DNA from: JAOUGY01 sp963825585 | Lineage (GTDB): Bacteria; Actinomycetota; Acidimicrobiia; Spongiisociales; ZC4RG35 | DNA length: 64,000 bases | Reading direction: 5' to 3' | Assembly (NCBI GenBank): GCA_963825585.1 | Contig: CAWGTX010000009.1 | Location: forward strand, 248,001 to 312,000 | Shown here: positions 34,070-42,878 of the stretch, in pieces | Numbering within the stretch: position 1 is the first letter of the stretch | How the letters are laid out: each line of letters begins with the position of its first letter | Notes under the pieces: generated by a model | The model's input: the letters and a program-made list of their open reading frames with translations, nothing else | What the model was told of the DNA's origin: nothing | The model's database searches: none | Made by a program: the position numbers and the translations under genes

Positions 34070-35371
34070 TCATGGCCGATCCGTGACCCGGTGGCGTCGC
34101 CGAAGCGTGCCTCGTCCGGCGGTGGATCGACCCGGATCGGCGATCACGCCGCTCAGTGCCAGCTCCGCCGCGCCCACGAGGGGAGCGTCGTCTCCGAGTT
34201 GGCTGGAGCGGATCGTCACCCTCGCCGCTGCCATCTCGAGTGCCCGGTCGGCCACGGTTGTGGTCACGGTTGCCTCGAGGTATCTGAAGAAGCGGTGGTA
34301 GAGCCCGCCGAGTACCACCAGTTCGGGATTGAAGACGTTGACGAGATTGGCGAGTCCCAGCCCGAGCCATCGACCGGTTTCGACCAGGGCCGCCAGGACC
34401 GCTTCATCGCCGGCTTCGGCGAGGGTCTCGACCGCCTCCATGGCGCGAAGACCCGTACTGCGCGAGACCGAGCACCGACGGAGCAGGGCGGCCTCGCCCG
34501 CTTCCGATTCCCAACACCCCATCGATCCGCACCGGCAGCGAACTCCGGCCGGGTTGATGAGCATGTGGCCGGCCTCGCCGGCGTACCCGCTGGCGCCGAG
34601 CATGGGCTGGCCGTCGATGATCACACCGATGCCGATGCCCATTTCGCCGCCGACGTAGATGAGGTGGTCGGCTCCGGTGCCCGCCCCTCGCAGGTGCTCC
34701 GCCAATGCCCCCAGGTCGGCGTCGTTGGCCACGAGGACGGGGACGTCGAGTCCTAGCTGTGCCCCGAGGAGGTCGGCCAGAGGGACGTCGTGCCAGCCGA
34801 GGTTCGGCGCGAAGTGGACGAACCCATCGGCGCGGCGGGTGATGCCGACGACCGCCACCCCCACCCCGCACAGCACGTGGCCGCTCGGGAGCGCATCGAG
34901 CAGCGGTCCGGCGAGCTTGGAGACGTCCTGCACCGTCTGCTGAGGGGAGAACCGGGCACGGGGTCTGGCAACCCGGAGGCTGTTGAAGACGTGCCCGCCG
35001 ATGCCCATGGTGGCGACGGCAAACGAGTCGACACCCAGTTCGACCGCCAGGACCACCGCGCCCTCCGGTCGGGTGCGCACCACCGGCGATGGGCGGCCGG
35101 GGCCGCCGGCGACCAGGCCGGGGCCTTCCTGGGTGAGACCCAGGGCCGTCAACTCACCGATGAGGTCGGCGATGGTGGAGCGGTTGAGGCCGGTGATGGC
35201 GGTCAGTTCCGACCGGCTCAAGGGTCCTGACAGGTGAAGGCGGTCGAGAAGCAGTGCGAGATTGTGACGGCGCAGCTCGTCGGCGGCGACACCGAGGCCT
35301 CCGCCCTCATCTCGGGCACTACTCGTTCGGGGACTGGTCAAGGGTGATCCGGGTTTTGTTGGATTGGTCAC
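34070..35371 (-). CDS. ROK family transcriptional regulator
   Basis: About 433 residues from the GTG at 35371. An N-terminal winged helix (LSRSELTAITGLNRSTIADLIGEL) precedes a ROK sugar-kinase-like domain with the zinc motif CRCGSMGCWES and the GEAGHMLIN segment. NagC/XylR-type ROK regulators repress sugar genes until a sugar binds. It is divergent from the xylose/ribose-type ABC importer, its probable target. The open frame extends further up into the transporter gene but that part is a shadow. Confidence 0.88.
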   Translation of the reverse strand: MTNPTKPGSPLTSPRTSSARDEGGGLGVAADELRRHNLALLLDRLHLSGPLSRSELTAITGLNRSTIADLIGELTALGLTQEGPGLVAGGPGRPSPVVRTRPEGAVVLAVELGVDSFAVATMGIGGHVFNSLRVARPRARFSPQQTVQDVSKLAGPLLDALPSGHVLCGVGVAVVGITRRADGFVHFAPNLGWHDVPLADLLGAQLGLDVPVLVANDADLGALAEHLRGAGTGADHLIYVGGEMGIGIGVIIDGQPMLGASGYAGEAGHMLINPAGVRCRCGSMGCWESEAGEAALLRRCSVSRSTGLRAMEAVETLAEAGDEAVLAALVETGRWLGLGLANLVNVFNPELVVLGGLYHRFFRYLEATVTTTVADRALEMAAARVTIRSSQLGDDAPLVGAAELALSGVIADPGRSTAGRGTLRRRHRVTDRP

Positions 35372-35660
35372 TATATCCCTCGGCTGCCGAGCGACGGGCC
35401 GTAGGGGCCTCCGGCGCGCGGATGGCTCTCGTCCGCCTGGTGAAAACCCCGCGAGTATTTCTCCACCGCTTTTGTGGACCTCCCCAACATATCCCGTATA
35501 TGATCCTTTTGTGAGCAGCTCGTTTCCCGTTCGTGAACGGAGAGAGGTGCGGCTCGCCGGAGATGACCATGAGTTCCCGAGTTTCGGTCGCCCTCGTGGC
35601 GGCGGAGATGGTGGGGCACGGTGGTCGTGTTCCGAAGGGATATGAACCGAGGAGGAAAAC
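35372..35660. promoter_or_regulatory. Divergent control region between ROK regulator and sugar importer
   Basis: 289 bases without a gene. CATATCCCGTATATG (35488-35502) is a palindrome with 5-bp arms and overlaps TATGAT (35499-35504), a good -10 for the importer operon; no clear -35 is at ideal distance. A binding site for the ROK regulator here is plausible. The ribosome site GAGGAGG lies just before the ATG at 35661. Confidence 0.45.
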
Positions 35661-36821
35661 ATGACCAAACGCCGCCTGTGGGCGCTGTTGGCCGTTCTTG
35701 CGCTCGTGATCGCCGCCTGTGGTGGCGACGACAGTGCAGAGACGACCGAAGCAGCGACAGTGACGACCGAGGCCGGCTCGACCGAGACGACCGAGGCGAT
35801 GACCGAGACGACCGAGGCCGGCTCGACTGAGACGACCGAGGCAATGGCCGACGAGATCATCGTTGGTGTCTCGTGGAACAACTACAACGAAGAGCGGTGG
35901 GCCCGTTGGGATGAGCCTGCCATCAAGGAGGCTCTCGAGGCCGCCGGCGCAACCTACATCTCGAGCGACGCAGGCTCGTCCCCCGAGCAGCAGCTCGCCG
36001 ACGTCGAGAACCTGATCTCGCAGGGTGCCGATGCGCTCATCATCCTGGCCCAGGACGGCACTGCCATCCTCCCGGCCGTGGCGAGCGCCATCGACCAGGG
36101 CATCCCCGTGGTGGCCTACGACCGACTGATCGAGGACCCGAATGCGTTCTACATCACCTTCGACAACGTCGAAGTTGGTCGGATGCAGGCCCGGGCCATC
36201 CTCGAGGCCGTGCCGTCGGGCAACTACGTGATGATCAAGGGTAACCAGGCAGACGCCAACGCCGACTTCCTCCGTGGTGGTCAGCAGGAAGTGCTGCAGG
36301 AGGCCATCGACGCTGGTGAGATCACCATCGTCGGTGAGTCCTACACCGACAACTGGGACCCGGCGGTCGCTCAGACCAACATGGAGCAGATCCTCACCCA
36401 GGCCAACAACGAGGTCGATGCGGTCGTTGCTTCCAACGACGGCACCGCCGGTGGTGTCGTGGCCGCCCTCGAGGCGCAGGGTCTGGCCGGTCTCGTGCCG
36501 GTCTCGGGCCAGGACGGCGACGGCGCCGCTCTGAACCGCATCGCACTCGGCACCCAGACGGTGTCGGTGTGGAAGGACGCTCGTGAGCTGGGCAAAGCCG
36601 CCGGCGAGGTCGCCGTGGCGCTGGCCCAGGGTTCCGCCCTGGCCGACGTCGCAGGTGCCATCGAGTTCACCACCCCCGGTGGGAACGTGATGACCTCGAT
36701 CCTGCTGACGCCGATCCCCGTCACGAAGGACAACCTGGACGTCGTCGTCGACGCCGGGTGGATCGAAGTGGATGCACTGTGCCAGGGCGTTGCCTCCGGC
36801 ACGGTGGCTGTCTGCCCCTGA
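35661..36821 (+). CDS. Sugar ABC transporter substrate-binding lipoprotein (XylF-like)
   Basis: 386 residues with lipobox ALVIAACGG, a Thr/Glu-rich linker with repeated ETTEA, and a type I periplasmic-binding fold: IIVGVSWNNYNEERWARWDE, VVAYDRLIEDPNAFYITFDN, MIKGNQADANADFLRGGQQE and VVASNDGTAGGVVAALE. These match XylF and related aldose-binding proteins. It is the first gene of the importer operon and is separated from the permease by a strong hairpin, consistent with a higher dose of binding protein. Confidence 0.9.
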   Translation: MTKRRLWALLAVLALVIAACGGDDSAETTEAATVTTEAGSTETTEAMTETTEAGSTETTEAMADEIIVGVSWNNYNEERWARWDEPAIKEALEAAGATYISSDAGSSPEQQLADVENLISQGADALIILAQDGTAILPAVASAIDQGIPVVAYDRLIEDPNAFYITFDNVEVGRMQARAILEAVPSGNYVMIKGNQADANADFLRGGQQEVLQEAIDAGEITIVGESYTDNWDPAVAQTNMEQILTQANNEVDAVVASNDGTAGGVVAALEAQGLAGLVPVSGQDGDGAALNRIALGTQTVSVWKDARELGKAAGEVAVALAQGSALADVAGAIEFTTPGGNVMTSILLTPIPVTKDNLDVVVDAGWIEVDALCQGVASGTVAVCP

Positions 36822-36853
36822 GATAGCCGGGATCTGATCCCGCGAACACCGAC

Positions 36854-36891
36854 TGGCGCTGCGCCCACGGATTACCGTGGGCGCAGCGCCA
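36854..36891 (+). terminator. Perfect 17-bp hairpin between binding protein and permease genes
   Basis: TGGCGCTGCGCCCACGG is followed by ATTA and its exact reverse complement. No T run follows, so it may attenuate or stabilise rather than fully stop transcription; in binding-protein operons such hairpins protect the upstream mRNA. Confidence 0.75.
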
Positions 36892-36947
36892 TCCGAACCC
36901 TTTCTACCGACTCTCTACCGACCTTTCCCCGATCCGAGGTGTGACGA

Positions 36948-38258
36948 ATGGTTCAGGCAACCACCACGGCGACCGACTCCGCCGTCGAGAGTGAACGACG
37001 ATCGGTCGGCTCGTTTCTGAGAGCCACCGAGATCGACACCCGCCTCATCGGCATGCTGGTCGCACTGGCGGTGATCTGGGTCGGCTTCCACTTCCTCTCC
37101 GGCGGTACGTTCCTCACACCCCGCAACCTGTGGAACCTGTCCGTGCAGACGGCCACGGTGGCGATCATGGCCACCGGGATGGTGCTCATCATCGTCACCC
37201 GCAACATCGACCTCTCGGTGGGTTCGATGCTCGGCACCGTCGGGATGGCGATGGCCATGCTCCAGGTCGAGATCCTCCCGGGCATCATCGGCTTCGACAA
37301 TCCGTTCACATGGATCATCACCCTGCTCGCCGGAATCGTCCTCGGGGGATTCATCGGCGCGTTCCAGGGAACGATCATCGCCTACGCCCGGGTGCCGTCG
37401 TTCATCGTCACCCTCGGCGGACTGCTGGTGTGGCGCGGCGTGGCGTGGGCCATCGCCAGCGGCCGCACCATCGCCCCCATGGACACCAACTTCCAGCTGC
37501 TGGGTGGGGGGTCACGGGGCACCATCGGTGGTCCCGCCAGCTGGGTCCTCGGCGTCCTGGCCTGCGTGGCCATCGTGGCCGGAGTCGTTCTCGGCCGCCG
37601 GCGCCGCATCAAGTTCGGGTTCAGTCTCAGGCCCCAGTGGGCCGACGTCCTCATCGCCGTCGCCGGCTCGGTGGCGGTACTCGCCTCGGTGGCCGTGCTC
37701 AACCGCTACTACCTCCCCGAGAACCTCGCTCGGGCCTACGCCGAGGAGAACGGCATCGCCTGGCCGGACGGAGGCCTCGAGATCCCACTCGGCATCGCCA
37801 ACCCGGTCATCATCGCCATCGTGCTCGCCATCGTCATGACCTTCGTGGCCACCAGGCGGCGATTCGGCCGCTACGTGTTCGCCATCGGCGGCAACCCGGA
37901 GGCCGCCGAGCTCGGCGGCATCAAGACCCGGTGGACCATCGTCAAGACATTCATGCTGATGGGAGTGCTGGTGGCCATCGCCGCCGCCGTGCAGACGGCC
38001 CGCCTCAACGCCGCCGTGAGCGGACTCGGTCAGTTGGCGGAGTTGTACGTGATCGCCGCCGCCGTGATCGGAGGCACATCGCTCGCCGGAGGGGTCGGGA
38101 CGATCGCCGGAGCGGTGCTCGGGGCACTCGTCATGCAGTCGCTCCAGTCAGGGATGGTGCTCATGGGGGTCGACGCCCCGCTGCAGGACATCGTGGTTGG
38201 TATCGTCCTCGTACTGGCGGTGGCCGTCGACACCATCTACCGCCGTCGGGTTACGTGA
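36948..38258 (+). CDS. Sugar ABC transporter permease (XylH-like)
   Basis: 436 residues with about ten or more helices. The RbsC/XylH family motifs are clear: IIVTRNIDLSVGSMLG, RVPSFIVTLGGLLVWRGVAW and LYVIAAAVIGGTSLAGGVGTIAGAVLGALV. The long extra loop with an additional pair of helices in the middle is typical of XylH. It forms the membrane channel for the sugar. Its stop overlaps the GTG of the ATPase gene. Confidence 0.9.
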   Translation: MVQATTTATDSAVESERRSVGSFLRATEIDTRLIGMLVALAVIWVGFHFLSGGTFLTPRNLWNLSVQTATVAIMATGMVLIIVTRNIDLSVGSMLGTVGMAMAMLQVEILPGIIGFDNPFTWIITLLAGIVLGGFIGAFQGTIIAYARVPSFIVTLGGLLVWRGVAWAIASGRTIAPMDTNFQLLGGGSRGTIGGPASWVLGVLACVAIVAGVVLGRRRRIKFGFSLRPQWADVLIAVAGSVAVLASVAVLNRYYLPENLARAYAEENGIAWPDGGLEIPLGIANPVIIAIVLAIVMTFVATRRRFGRYVFAIGGNPEAAELGGIKTRWTIVKTFMLMGVLVAIAAAVQTARLNAAVSGLGQLAELYVIAAAVIGGTSLAGGVGTIAGAVLGALVMQSLQSGMVLMGVDAPLQDIVVGIVLVLAVAVDTIYRRRVT

Positions 38259-39055
38259 AAGTGGGTGAGAAGGTGTCCGAAGCAACCCCCCTCGTCGAGA
38301 TGCGCGACATCCAGGTGTCGTTCGGCGGTGTGCACGCCGTCGATCGGGTGTCCGTCGATCTCTACCCCGGTGAGGTCGTCGCTCTCGTCGGCGGCAACGG
38401 TGCCGGTAAGACGACGCTCATCAAGACGCTTTCCGGTGCCCATCCCGCCGACGCAGGTCAGATCCTCATCAACGGTGAGCCGGTGACGATTCACAACCCG
38501 CGCGACGCCAAGCTGTACGGCATCGAGACCATCTATCAGACGTTGGCCCTGGCCGACAACATCGACGCCCCTGCCAACATGTTCCTGGGCCGGGAGTTGC
38601 GCACCAAGTGGGGCTCGCTCGACGATGCCGCCATGGAGGATGCCACCCGCAAAGTCATGGGCCGACTCAACCCGCGGTTCAAGAACTTCCGCGCCCCGGT
38701 GGCATCACTGTCGGGCGGTCAGCGCCAGTCTGTCGCCATCGCCCGAGCGGTGCACTTCAACGCCCGAATCCTCATCATGGACGAGCCCACCGCCGCCCTC
38801 GGCCCGGCCGAGACCGCCCAGGTGGCCGATCTCATCAAACAGCTCAAGGAAGAGGGAATCGGCATCTTCCTCATCAGCCATGACATCCACGACGTGTTCG
38901 ACCTGGCGGACCGCATCAGCGTGCTGGCACAGGGAAAGCTGGTGGGCACGGTCAACAAGGCCGAAGTCACCAAGGACCAGGTGCTGGGCATGATCATCAT
39001 CGGGAAGATGCCCGGTGAGGTGTCGACGAGCGAACTCGCCGACCTCCACGGTTGA
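38255..39055 (+). CDS. Sugar ABC transporter ATP-binding protein, single domain
   Basis: 266 residues with one nucleotide-binding domain: Walker A GGNGAGKTT, signature LSGGQRQSVAIARA, Walker B ILIMDEPTAALG and the switch His in FLISHDIHD. XylG- or RbsA-type partners normally have two fused domains (about 500 residues); this one has a single domain, as in FrcA-type systems, so it must work as a homodimer. Starts at GTG 38255, 38261 or 38273 are possible; the first overlaps the permease stop. Confidence 0.9.
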   Translation: MKVGEKVSEATPLVEMRDIQVSFGGVHAVDRVSVDLYPGEVVALVGGNGAGKTTLIKTLSGAHPADAGQILINGEPVTIHNPRDAKLYGIETIYQTLALADNIDAPANMFLGRELRTKWGSLDDAAMEDATRKVMGRLNPRFKNFRAPVASLSGGQRQSVAIARAVHFNARILIMDEPTAALGPAETAQVADLIKQLKEEGIGIFLISHDIHDVFDLADRISVLAQGKLVGTVNKAEVTKDQVLGMIIIGKMPGEVSTSELADLHG

Positions 39056-40044
39056 CCGTGAGGTCATCGCTCAGATTCGGTGTCATCTCGACCGCCAGGA
39101 TCGGCACCCAGAAGGTCATCCCTGGAATCCAAGGCGCTCACAACTGCGAGGTGAGCGCCATCGCCTCCCGCGATCCCGGCGCGGCTCACGCCGTGGCCAC
39201 CGAACTCGGGATCTCCCACGCCTTCGGGTCCTACGACGAGTTGCTCGCCTCGGACCTGATCGACGCCGTGTACATCCCGCTGCCGAACCATCTCCACAAG
39301 GAGTGGACGCTGGCAGCTGCCAGGGCGGGAAAGCACGTGTTGTGCGAGAAGCCGTTGGCGCTCACCGCCGACGATGCCCAGGAGATGGTGGACGTGTGCG
39401 CTGCCGAGGGTGTGGCGTTCATGGAGGCCTTCATGTACCGGCTTCATCCCACCTGGTTGAAGGCGGTCGAGCTCGTCCGGTCCGGGGCAATCGGCAAGCT
39501 CCAGGTGGTGAGCACCGTGTTCGGCTACTTCAACGATGATCCGACCAACATCCGCAACCGCACCGAGACCGGGGGCGGGGCGTTGATGGACATCGGGTGT
39601 TACCCGATCAACCTGAGTCGGCTCCTCTTCGATGGTGAACCGCGCCGCATCGAGGCGGCGGTGGTGCGTCACCCCGAGTTCGGCACCGATGTCGTGACCA
39701 CCGCCCTCCTCGAGTTCGACGGGGGACACGCCATGTTCACCGCTTCGACGATGGCCGAGGAATCCCAGGAAGTTCAGATCATCGGTGAGCGCGGCCGCAT
39801 CGTGATCCCGATCCCGTTCAACATCCCCCCGGATCGGACGTCGGTGGTGAGGTTGTACCAGGGAGGGGATCCGCCCGCCAACCCTCACGTCGAGATGTTC
39901 GAGTTCGCGGCGTGCGACCCGTACACCGCCGAGGCGGAGGCGTTCGCCGCCGCTGTCCTCGCCGGTGAACCGGTGCCGACGCCCCCGTCGGACGGTGTCG
40001 CCAACATGAAGGTGATCGAGGCGATCTTCGCCGCGACGAGGTGA
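39052..40044 (+). CDS. Gfo/Idh/MocA dehydrogenase, possibly an aldose dehydrogenase
   Basis: 330 residues: RFGVISTARIGTQKVIPGIQ (Rossmann), VYIPLPNHLHKEW, KHVLCEKPLAL with the conserved Lys, AFMYRLHPTW and GGGALMDIGCYPINLSR. This set is typical of the glucose-fructose-oxidoreductase branch that includes NADP-dependent D-xylose dehydrogenases. Its start (TTG 39052 overlapping the ATPase stop, or GTG 39058) puts it in the importer operon, so the imported sugar is its likely substrate. That pairing is inference. Confidence 0.85.
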   Translation: MTVRSSLRFGVISTARIGTQKVIPGIQGAHNCEVSAIASRDPGAAHAVATELGISHAFGSYDELLASDLIDAVYIPLPNHLHKEWTLAAARAGKHVLCEKPLALTADDAQEMVDVCAAEGVAFMEAFMYRLHPTWLKAVELVRSGAIGKLQVVSTVFGYFNDDPTNIRNRTETGGGALMDIGCYPINLSRLLFDGEPRRIEAAVVRHPEFGTDVVTTALLEFDGGHAMFTASTMAEESQEVQIIGERGRIVIPIPFNIPPDRTSVVRLYQGGDPPANPHVEMFEFAACDPYTAEAEAFAAAVLAGEPVPTPPSDGVANMKVIEAIFAATR

Positions 40045-40241
40045 TGGCGCCGGTCACCTTCACGCGGCCGGCGGGAAAGCCCCGCTACCCGCTGGCGGAG
40101 ATCGACCCGGCCGGGAACCTCAAGGGTCAGATCATGAATGTGTTGGAAGCCCAGGGCGTCACGTGCGACCAGATCCTGCTGGTGATGGACGAGGTGAAGG
40201 CGGACCGATCGAAGTTGGGCGACTACTTCGTCCTCCGATAG
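40044..40241 (+). CDS. Small hypothetical protein
   Basis: 65 residues: MAPVTFTRPAGKPRYPLAEI, then GNLKGQIMNVLEAQGVTCDQ and a D-E-V-K-A-D-containing end. It starts at the stop of the dehydrogenase (ATG 40044; GTG 40041 is an alternative). No family recognised. Spacing suggests it is the last gene of the importer operon. Confidence 0.5.
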   Translation: MAPVTFTRPAGKPRYPLAEIDPAGNLKGQIMNVLEAQGVTCDQILLVMDEVKADRSKLGDYFVLR

Positions 40242-40330
40242 CGGCCGACCGGGCCGAACTGCGTCGGTTGCCTGCGCCTGATCGTCAGAAGATCCAGGTA
40301 TCAGGCGAGCAGGTGGAGCGTCTCTCCGGT

Positions 40331-40471
40331 ATGCACACCAACACCACCCTCGATGTGGCCCGAGCCCTCACTCCCGGAGACGGATGGTGGGACCGGCCCA
40401 AGCGCACACCGATCATCAAGCTGGCCTTTCTCGGGCTGATCCGACTCACCAACACCGTGTTCGGGCGCTGA
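40331..40471 (+). CDS. 46-residue small protein, tandem paralogue 1
   Basis: A 46-residue ORF starting MHTNTTLDVARALTPGDGWW and ending in LIRLTNTVFGR. The frame is open upstream for about 90 bases, so it may be longer. A second ORF of the same length 49 bases downstream matches it at T-L-D-(V/I)-A-R-A, P-G-D-x-W-W and the G-R end. Conservation of reading frame and length between the two supports real coding. One amphipathic/hydrophobic helix near the C-terminus; function unknown. Confidence 0.5.
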   Translation: MHTNTTLDVARALTPGDGWWDRPKRTPIIKLAFLGLIRLTNTVFGR

Positions 40472-40520
40472 ACACGGCCGCCGGGCTTGCACCGGTGGTG
40501 ACGTGGCCGACTGGGCGGGT

Positions 40521-40661
40521 ATGCGCTGCCCCGTCACGCTCGACATCGCCAGAGCCGTCGCCCCGGGCGACAGATGGTGGGTTCGTCGACCCAGGCTGTC
40601 GCTGGTGCGGGTGGCAGCAACCGGAGTGACGCGACTCCTCGCCGTACTCAGCGGACGGTGA
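40521..40661 (+). CDS. 46-residue small protein, tandem paralogue 2 (carries the island junction)
   Basis: A 46-residue ORF starting MRCPVTLDIARAVAPGDRWW and ending in RLLAVLSGR, too short for most gene finders. It is paralogous to the ORF at 40331. A GTG at 40503 in frame could extend it by six residues. Its last five codons and stop lie inside the direct repeat that ends the integrative island, so the insertion kept the reading frame intact, as is usual for elements that use the 3' end of a gene. Confidence 0.5.
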   Translation: MRCPVTLDIARAVAPGDRWWVRRPRLSLVRVAATGVTRLLAVLSGR

Positions 40662-40672
40662 GTGCGGCAAAT
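40641..40672 (+). other. Left attachment site (attL) of the island
   Basis: Holds ACTCAGCGGACGGTGA, which recurs at 57353-57368 in the same orientation (20 of 21 positions match over 40641-40661 and 57348-57368). It runs into TGAGTGCGGCAAAT (40659-40672), whose exact reverse complement is at 57344-57357. Joining the two inner sides would give 14-bp perfect arms flanking the 8-bp core GCGGACGG, the geometry of a tyrosine recombinase crossover site. Confidence 0.7.
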
Positions 40673-41035
40673 AGGGGTGATGCGAGGGGGGTTCAGGTCG
40701 GGCCAGACAAAATGTGTGGCGGCCGAGATCGCCACGCTGGGTGGCACGCCTTTCGCCGCAGGCGCGTCATTGAACCAGTACCCACTTCGCTCATCGAGGG
40801 GCGCCTTCCATGGTCATCCGCAGCGCGATATGGGCATCCGGCGTGTGCAACAGAAAGCCGGATCTGCTCGAAACCGAGTGCGCCATAACGCGCTACGGGC
40901 TGAGTGATCTGAGCTGATCGATGTACTTCGGCAGTCTCACCAACGGCGTGCCAGCTGAGGGGAAGCTCCCGAGGCGTTGGACTCTTGAGTTCGAGCGAGC
41001 GGAGGCGGAAACTGGGAGCTGAGGAGGTATTGACG
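40673..41035. other. Left end of island, no gene seen
   Basis: About 360 bases with no convincing ORF or repeat. It precedes the lipoprotein gene, whose ribosome site GAGGAGGT lies at 41021. Confidence 0.5.
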
Positions 41036-42001
41036 ATGATGCGTCGACTCGTGCCTCTGCTGGCGGTGGGGCTATTGGCGTCCGTGGCTTCCTGCGGAGG
41101 AAGTGAGCAGGAAGGCGCGCCGACAACCACGGTCGCTCCGACAAACACGGTCGCTCCGACAACCACGGTCGCTCCGACAACGACGGTTATTGAGGAGCAA
41201 GCCGAGGTCGTGGTTGAGAAAGGTCTTGCGTACGCCACCTACGAGGACATCACGCTGACCCTCGATCTGTACATACCCGCCGACCCGACCGGTGCGCCGA
41301 TCGTGATCGAGCCGTGGGAGAACTTCGCCGACGACATCACCCGTGAGGGGGCGATCGCTGTTATCGGCCAGACAGGGATCCCCGATGAGCCCGACACGGA
41401 CGACGATGAGCTGTCCATCTTCAAAGATCACGGTGCGCTCATCCGGGCTCAGGCCGAGGCGGAGGCATGCAAGATCCGCTTCGCACGGGCGCGAGCGTCC
41501 GAGCTGGGAAGTGAGGATCCGATAGTGGTGTATGGAGGGTTCAGCGCATACGCCGGCCTCTCGGCCCACGTGGCGTTGCTGGGTGACACGCTCGAGGAAC
41601 GGTGGGACGAGTTCGCTGCCGCGGTAGGTGGGCCGCCACGTCAGGTCGAATGTGTAGTGGCCGACGGTTCGATTCGTGTGGATGCCTTTGTCGGCGGGTC
41701 TGGCGCCTACGACGCGTACGTCCCGGCGATCGAGGGCCTGTTTGGGCGCACCTACCAATTAGACCGGGACCCTGAGCTGCAAGAGTTCCTGGCGAGCGCG
41801 GTTGGTACCGATCCGGAGCTCACGGTTCGCCTGATCCACGGGACCGCCGACCCCACGATCCCGATGTCGGTTTCGGTCGACTTCGAGGAGGTACTCGCTG
41901 ACGCCGGCTACGACGTGCAGTTGACCACCTTCGAGGGTGGTCACCACGATCCGCCAACGGAGGTCAGCCTCAGGATCTTGGAGGAAGTCCTCGGTCTATA
42001 G
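41036..42001 (+). CDS. Alpha/beta-hydrolase-like lipoprotein
   Basis: 321 residues with a lipoprotein signal (LLAVGLLASVASCGG) and a linker of repeated APTTTV units. The rest looks like an alpha/beta hydrolase: ITLTLDLYIPADPTGAPIVI, a degenerate nucleophile elbow YGGFSAYAG, then IHGTADPTIP (acid) and EGGHHDPP (His). The elbow is not a clean G-x-S-x-G, so activity is uncertain. ATG at 41036 follows GAGGAGGT. First gene of the island. Confidence 0.7.
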   Translation: MMRRLVPLLAVGLLASVASCGGSEQEGAPTTTVAPTNTVAPTTTVAPTTTVIEEQAEVVVEKGLAYATYEDITLTLDLYIPADPTGAPIVIEPWENFADDITREGAIAVIGQTGIPDEPDTDDDELSIFKDHGALIRAQAEAEACKIRFARARASELGSEDPIVVYGGFSAYAGLSAHVALLGDTLEERWDEFAAAVGGPPRQVECVVADGSIRVDAFVGGSGAYDAYVPAIEGLFGRTYQLDRDPELQEFLASAVGTDPELTVRLIHGTADPTIPMSVSVDFEEVLADAGYDVQLTTFEGGHHDPPTEVSLRILEEVLGL

Positions 42002-42114
42002 TCCGCCAGGTCACGGGTGGGCCGGAACGAGCAGTAGGGCACCAGCCGAAAGGGCCCCTGCGGCGGTGGCGATGTCGGCAGCCCTCGAACCTCGATCGCA
42101 ATGGGCCCAACCCT

Positions 42115-42275
42115 GCGCCGATCACCGGTTCTCGGATCAGAACGCCCATCTCGCCAACTAGCGCCGAGCGGCACCTCGAGGAGCGCCTGCCTCTCGTCAG
42201 GTCGTCACTGAGTGTGGGCGTTCGGCCCCCGCCGCGTTGTGTGACCAGCGAGGTGCAACGAAATACGGGTTCCAG
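42115..42275 (+). repeat. Island repeat, copy 1
   Basis: A GCCGATCACC...GCGGCACC module (42115-42176) followed by a stretch starting CGGCACCTCGAGGAGCGCCT that is identical over 44 bases (42169-42212) to copy 2, and CCAGCGAGGTGCAACGAAAT (42245-42264), also identical. It sits directly before the truncated recombinase. Confidence 0.75.
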
Positions 42276-42878
42276 AGCGCCGAAGTGGAGTTGAGCCTGT
42301 GCCCGCGGCGTCGTTCTGTGTGGTTGCATGGCACGGAAGGAACCGGGCGTCGCCAAAGAGAGCATGTGCTCGGCGGCTTGCGGCGGTGCGAGGTGTTGGG
42401 GTTACGGCTCGAGGACCTGGACGCGCCCCGACGGCAGGTGTTCATCGTGGAGGGCAAGGGAGGTCATCAACGCCGGATCCCGATCTCGGCCCGCTGGTTT
42501 GTCACCGTCGCTGATTACCTCCGTAGCGAACGACCCGAGCAGGCGGCCACGGATCGGGTGTTTGTGGTGTTGAAGGGTCCCCGCCGGGGCCAGCCACTCT
42601 CGGATGAGGGGTTGAAACAGGTGTTCGTGTCGGCACGCCAACGTGGCGGGCTGCGCCGGATCACCTGCCACCAGCTGCGCCACACCTGTTTCACCCGCCT
42701 CCGTGAGGCCGGCATGGAACTCGAAGCGCTCCAAGCCCAGGCGGGGCATCGCTCGATCGAAACCACCCGTCTCTACGTGCACTTGGCGAACGAGTGGCTC
42801 GCCGCCGAATACCACCGGGCGGCGACGATCATCGACGCTGACCTGTTCCTCGCTGCGGCCGAGGAGGTCGGGCAATGA
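42276..42878 (+). pseudogene. Tyrosine recombinase, N-terminus lost
   Basis: The C-terminal catalytic domain of a phage-integrase-type recombinase: RRCEVLGLRLEDLDAPRRQV (Arg I), IVEGKGGHQRRIPI (Lys), CHQLRHTCFTRLREAGMELE (His-x-x-Arg), QAGHRSIETTRLYVH (His and nucleophile Tyr). The core-binding N-terminal domain is missing: upstream lies the island repeat, and the open frame through it (from 42237) is not protein-like. Its stop overlaps the ATG of a complete recombinase. Catalytic residues are intact but DNA binding is probably lost. Confidence 0.75.

Noticed and set aside
35372..35881. Upstream extension of the ROK gene with VVSVEPASVVS repeats
   Set aside because: It is the antisense of the Thr/Glu-rich linker of the binding-protein gene and of the promoter region.
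40641..40661. att repeat explained as a third paralogue of the 46-residue ORFs
   Set aside because: At 57.36 kb only the last codons match and no T-L-D or W-W motif precedes them, while the inner inverted flanks match exactly.
42100..42275. Island repeat as an integron attC site
   Set aside because: A GCCCAAC box is near one copy, but no matching GTTRRRY box follows, other copies lack both, and no IntI-type extra helix is visible in the recombinases.
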